The notes below the pieces were generated by a model. The model did no database searches, was not told the DNA's origin, and saw nothing but the letters and a program-made list of their open reading frames with translations. Below, in pieces: positions 5,936 through 8,419 of a stretch of 8,419 nt of DNA. The position numbers and the translations under genes are program-made. Origin of the DNA: an uncultured Methylococcaceae bacterium (GTDB lineage: Bacteria; Pseudomonadota; Gammaproteobacteria; Methylococcales; Methylococcaceae). Position 1 is the stretch's first letter; every line of letters begins with the position of its first letter. The DNA is taken from NCBI GenBank assembly GCA_903910005.1, contig CAIVXW010000044.1, positions 1-8,419 on the forward strand. Reading direction: 5' to 3'.

Positions 5936-7129
5936 TCAGGTACGGTATTCGGCGTTGATGCGGACGTAATCGTAAGAGAAATCACAGGTGAGCAGGGTAC
6001 GACGGGCGTGACCGCGTCCCAGACTGACCCTGACCGTGATGTCGGAGCGGGCCATGACGGCCTGACCGGCCTGCTCGGTGTAGGTGGGGGCGCGTTCACC
6101 GCCGGTCACGATGGCGACATCGTCCAGCCAGATGTCAATCCGGGAAACATCCAGCGCGTGACAACCGGCGCGTCCCACTGCTGCCAGAATCCGGCCCCAG
6201 TTGGGATCGCTGGCAAAGAATGCGGTTTTGACCAGCGGGGAATGGGCAATGGTCAGGGCGACCTGGTGGGCTTCGGCCTTGTCCAGAGCCGCCTCTACCT
6301 GGATACGAATCAGTTTGGTGGCACCTTCGCCATCACGAATGACGGCTTCAGCCAGTTCCTGACACAGCGAGTGCAGGGCCGTCTCAAAGTCGGCATAACC
6401 CGGCTGGTGCGGTGACAGCGTGCAGCCGGTGGCACCGGTTGCCACCAGTACGCAGGAATCGTTGGTGGAGGTATCGCCATCGACCGTGATGGCGTTGAAG
6501 GAGTCTGCCACGGCCCCGGTCAGGGCGGCCTGCAGTACCGGGGCGGCGATGGTGGCATCGGTGGCCAGAAACACCAGCAGGGTGGCCATGTTCGGGTGAA
6601 TCATGCCCGCACCCTTGGCAATACCGGTCAGGTGGACGGCAACCCCGGCCACGTCAATGCAGCGACTGGCCAGTTTGGGGCGGGTGTCTGTGGTCATGAT
6701 GGCCCGGGCTGCCTCGGGCCAGTGATCCGGAGCCAGGGCAGCCAGGGCATCTGGCAGGGCTGCCTCCAGTTTGTCGACCGGCAGGTATTCGCCGATGACG
6801 CCGGTCGAGAAGGGCATCACCGCGTCCGGCCCGGCACCCACCCGGGCGGCCAGTGAGGCACAGGTACGGCGGGCATCCGCCAGTCCGCGCTCGCCGGTGC
6901 CGGCATTGGCATTGCCGGCATTGACCAAAAGCCAGCGCGGCTGGCTGGCCAGGTGTTCGCGGGCAATCTGAACCGGCGCGGCACAAAAGGCATTACGGGT
7001 AAATACGGCGGCAACGGTGGCCCCTTCCGCAGCTTCAATCACCAGTAGATCGTCCCTGTCAGGACGCTTGATCCCGGCCCGGGCCGTGCCCAGGGTCAGC
7101 CCGGCAATAACGTGGACGGTTTCGCTCAT
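5936..7129 (-). CDS. argJ: Bifunctional glutamate N-acetyltransferase / ornithine acetyltransferase ArgJ
   Basis: A 397-residue cytoplasmic enzyme of arginine synthesis. It transfers the acetyl group from N-acetylornithine to glutamate, closing the cyclic pathway, and in some members it also uses acetyl-CoA. The precursor cleaves itself between Ala182 and Thr183 in KGAGMIHPNMATLLVF, making alpha and beta chains with Thr183 as nucleophile. Other family marks are VNAGNANAGTG (about 69-79), the oxyanion segment PFSTGVIGE (106-114), SFNAITVDGDTSTND, FASDPNWGRILAAVGRAG and the C-terminal YVRINAEYRT. Length is normal for the family. The gene starts 8 bases after the secA stop, and its Shine-Dalgarno (GAGGCGG) shares bases with that stop, so translation is probably coupled. 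Whether it is mono- or bifunctional cannot be told from the sequence. Confidence 0.97.
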   Translation of the reverse strand: MSETVHVIAGLTLGTARAGIKRPDRDDLLVIEAAEGATVAAVFTRNAFCAAPVQIAREHLASQPRWLLVNAGNANAGTGERGLADARRTCASLAARVGAGPDAVMPFSTGVIGEYLPVDKLEAALPDALAALAPDHWPEAARAIMTTDTRPKLASRCIDVAGVAVHLTGIAKGAGMIHPNMATLLVFLATDATIAAPVLQAALTGAVADSFNAITVDGDTSTNDSCVLVATGATGCTLSPHQPGYADFETALHSLCQELAEAVIRDGEGATKLIRIQVEAALDKAEAHQVALTIAHSPLVKTAFFASDPNWGRILAAVGRAGCHALDVSRIDIWLDDVAIVTGGERAPTYTEQAGQAVMARSDITVRVSLGRGHARRTLLTCDFSYDYVRINAEYRT

Positions 7130-7137
7130 GTGCCGCC

Positions 7138-8419
7138 TCAGGCCAGTTTGCCGTGACAGTGCTTGTATTTCTGGCCCGAACCACAGGGGCAGGGGTCATT
7201 GCGCCCGACCTTGGGTTCATCACGAACCTGGGACGGGCGATCAGTCGGCTCAGGTGGGGGCGGCGGGGAATCAGCGTCGTCCGCCGTCATCGCCTGGGCG
7301 GTTGCATGTTCGTAATGCATCTCCTTCGGCAACTGGTTTTGTTCTTCCATCAGCCGAACTGATTCTTCGCTCTGTACCCTGACCATGGAGATGATGCTGA
7401 TGACTTCATGCTTGATCGCATCCAGCATCGAAGTAAACATCTCGAAGGCTTCCCGCTTGTATTCCTGTTTTGGATCTTTCTGGGCATAACCGCGCAGATG
7501 AATGCCCTGGCGCAGATGATCCATGGCCGACAGATGTTCCTTCCAGGAATTGTCGAGTACCTGCAACATGACGGTTTTCTGGAACTGGTGCAGCGTTTCA
7601 GGGGCCATTACATTGACTTTGCCCTGGTAGGTCGATTCCAGTTGGTCGATGATTTTGTCCAGCAATCCGGCTTCATCGAGCCGATAATCCGACTCCAGCC
7701 ACTGACCCACCGATGGCCTGACGGCAAATTCGCGTTCAACCGCGTCTTCCAGCCCCTGGATGTCCCATTGTTCTTCCAGGGTGTTGGGGGGAACGTACCG
7801 GTCGAACAGCAGTTTCATGGCATCAGCCCGCATCCGGATGACGACGGGTGAAATATCCCCGGCTTCCATCAGTTCGTCACGCATCTGGTAGATGACCCGA
7901 CGCTGATCGTTGGCAACATCGTCGTATTCCAGCAACTGTTTGCGGATGTCAAAGTTGCGGGCCTCAACCTTGCGCTGGGCATTTTCAATGGCCCGGGTCA
8001 CCCAGGGATGCTCAATGGCTTCCCCGTTCTGCATACCCAGACGGGCCATCAGCGGAGCCACCCGCTCGGAGGCGAAAATCCGCATCAGCGGATCTTCCAG
8101 CGACAGGTAGAAACGGGTGGAGCCGGGATCTCCCTGACGACCGGAGCGGCCCCGCAACTGGTTGTCCACCCGGCGGGATTCATGCCGCTCCGAGCCAATC
8201 ACATGCAGGCCGCCCGAGGCCAGTACCTGGTCGTGCCGGGCCTGCCATTCGCCGCGCAGGCGGGCGGTGGTGGCGGTGTCAGCCGGATCGACGCCCAGCA
8301 AATCCTCTTCCAGGCTGCCGCCCAGCACGATGTCGGTTCCGCGCCCTGCCATGTTGGTGGCAATGGTAACGGCCCCGGGTTTTCCGGCCTGGGCGATGAT
8401 GTGGGCCTCCTGCTCGTGG
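7138..8419 (-). CDS. secA: Preprotein translocase ATPase SecA, C-terminal part
   Basis: About 426 residues of SecA, the motor that drives unfolded preproteins through SecYEG. The reading frame stays open to the right edge, so the gene is cut by the window; the start codon is outside. The fragment begins in nucleotide-binding domain 2 (AGKPGAVTIATNMAGRGTD), followed by the helicase motif QLRGRSGRQGDPG with its arginine fingers (about fragment residues 87-99). Then come the helical scaffold/wing region and the block DNSWKEHLSAMDHLRQGIHL leading to YAQKDPKQEYKREAF. A variable linker rich in Asp and a run of five prolines joins the C-terminal zinc site PCPCGSGQKYKHCHGK (Cys-x-Cys-x8-Cys-His), which binds SecB and phospholipids; its presence suggests a SecB-using cell. 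secA is the first visible gene of the secA-argJ-Nudix cluster. Confidence 0.98.
   Translation of the reverse strand, partial: HEQEAHIIAQAGKPGAVTIATNMAGRGTDIVLGGSLEEDLLGVDPADTATTARLRGEWQARHDQVLASGGLHVIGSERHESRRVDNQLRGRSGRQGDPGSTRFYLSLEDPLMRIFASERVAPLMARLGMQNGEAIEHPWVTRAIENAQRKVEARNFDIRKQLLEYDDVANDQRRVIYQMRDELMEAGDISPVVIRMRADAMKLLFDRYVPPNTLEEQWDIQGLEDAVEREFAVRPSVGQWLESDYRLDEAGLLDKIIDQLESTYQGKVNVMAPETLHQFQKTVMLQVLDNSWKEHLSAMDHLRQGIHLRGYAQKDPKQEYKREAFEMFTSMLDAIKHEVISIISMVRVQSEESVRLMEEQNQLPKEMHYEHATAQAMTADDADSPPPPPEPTDRPSQVRDEPKVGRNDPCPCGSGQKYKHCHGKLA

Overview
The window looks like chromosomal housekeeping DNA from a gammaproteobacterium of moderately high GC. The basis is the gene order secA-argJ-Nudix/TenI fusion (a cluster I recall from gammaproteobacteria such as Pseudomonas), a GSI-beta glutamine synthetase with an adenylylation tyrosine, an E. 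coli-type PyrC and an MlaA tail. I could not run a search, so genus-level placement is not attempted. Gene density is high, and no gap between genes exceeds about 250 bases.

Layout from left to right. Bases 2-178 (+) are the 3' end of an outer-membrane lipid-asymmetry lipoprotein gene (mlaA). It converges on a run of genes that are all on the minus strand. In minus-strand transcription order, starting at the right edge, these are: secA (3' two-fifths or so, cut by the window end), argJ, a Nudix-TenI/ThiE fusion, glnA, pyrC, msrB and a TelA-family gene. secA, argJ and the Nudix fusion are packed with gaps of 8 and 5 bases, and the Shine-Dalgarno of each downstream gene overlaps the preceding stop codon, so they read as one translationally coupled operon. 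glnA follows after about 230 bases that contain several inverted repeats, and it ends at a very strong intrinsic terminator. pyrC starts only about 20 bases beyond that terminator and has no visible ribosome binding site. msrB and the telA-like gene are 23 bases apart and probably co-transcribed.

Functionally the window combines protein export (SecA), arginine and pyrimidine biosynthesis (ArgJ, PyrC), nitrogen assimilation (GlnA, which supplies the glutamine used for carbamoyl phosphate and hence for both arginine and pyrimidines), nucleotide or metabolite housecleaning (Nudix), methionine-sulfoxide repair (MsrB), a poorly understood TelA-family protein and envelope lipid trafficking (MlaA). 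The adjacency of glnA and pyrC is metabolically sensible but may be accidental.

I saw no mobile element, CRISPR array, tRNA or rRNA, and no convincing undescribed multigene system. The points worth a second look are regulatory (the glnA-pyrC terminator arrangement, the palindromes upstream of glnA, a GNRA-type hairpin abutting a stop codon) and protein-level (the fused TenI/ThiE domain lacking metal-binding aspartates, a zinc-less MsrB with a displaced candidate resolving cysteine, and a TelA protein without its usual partner gene).
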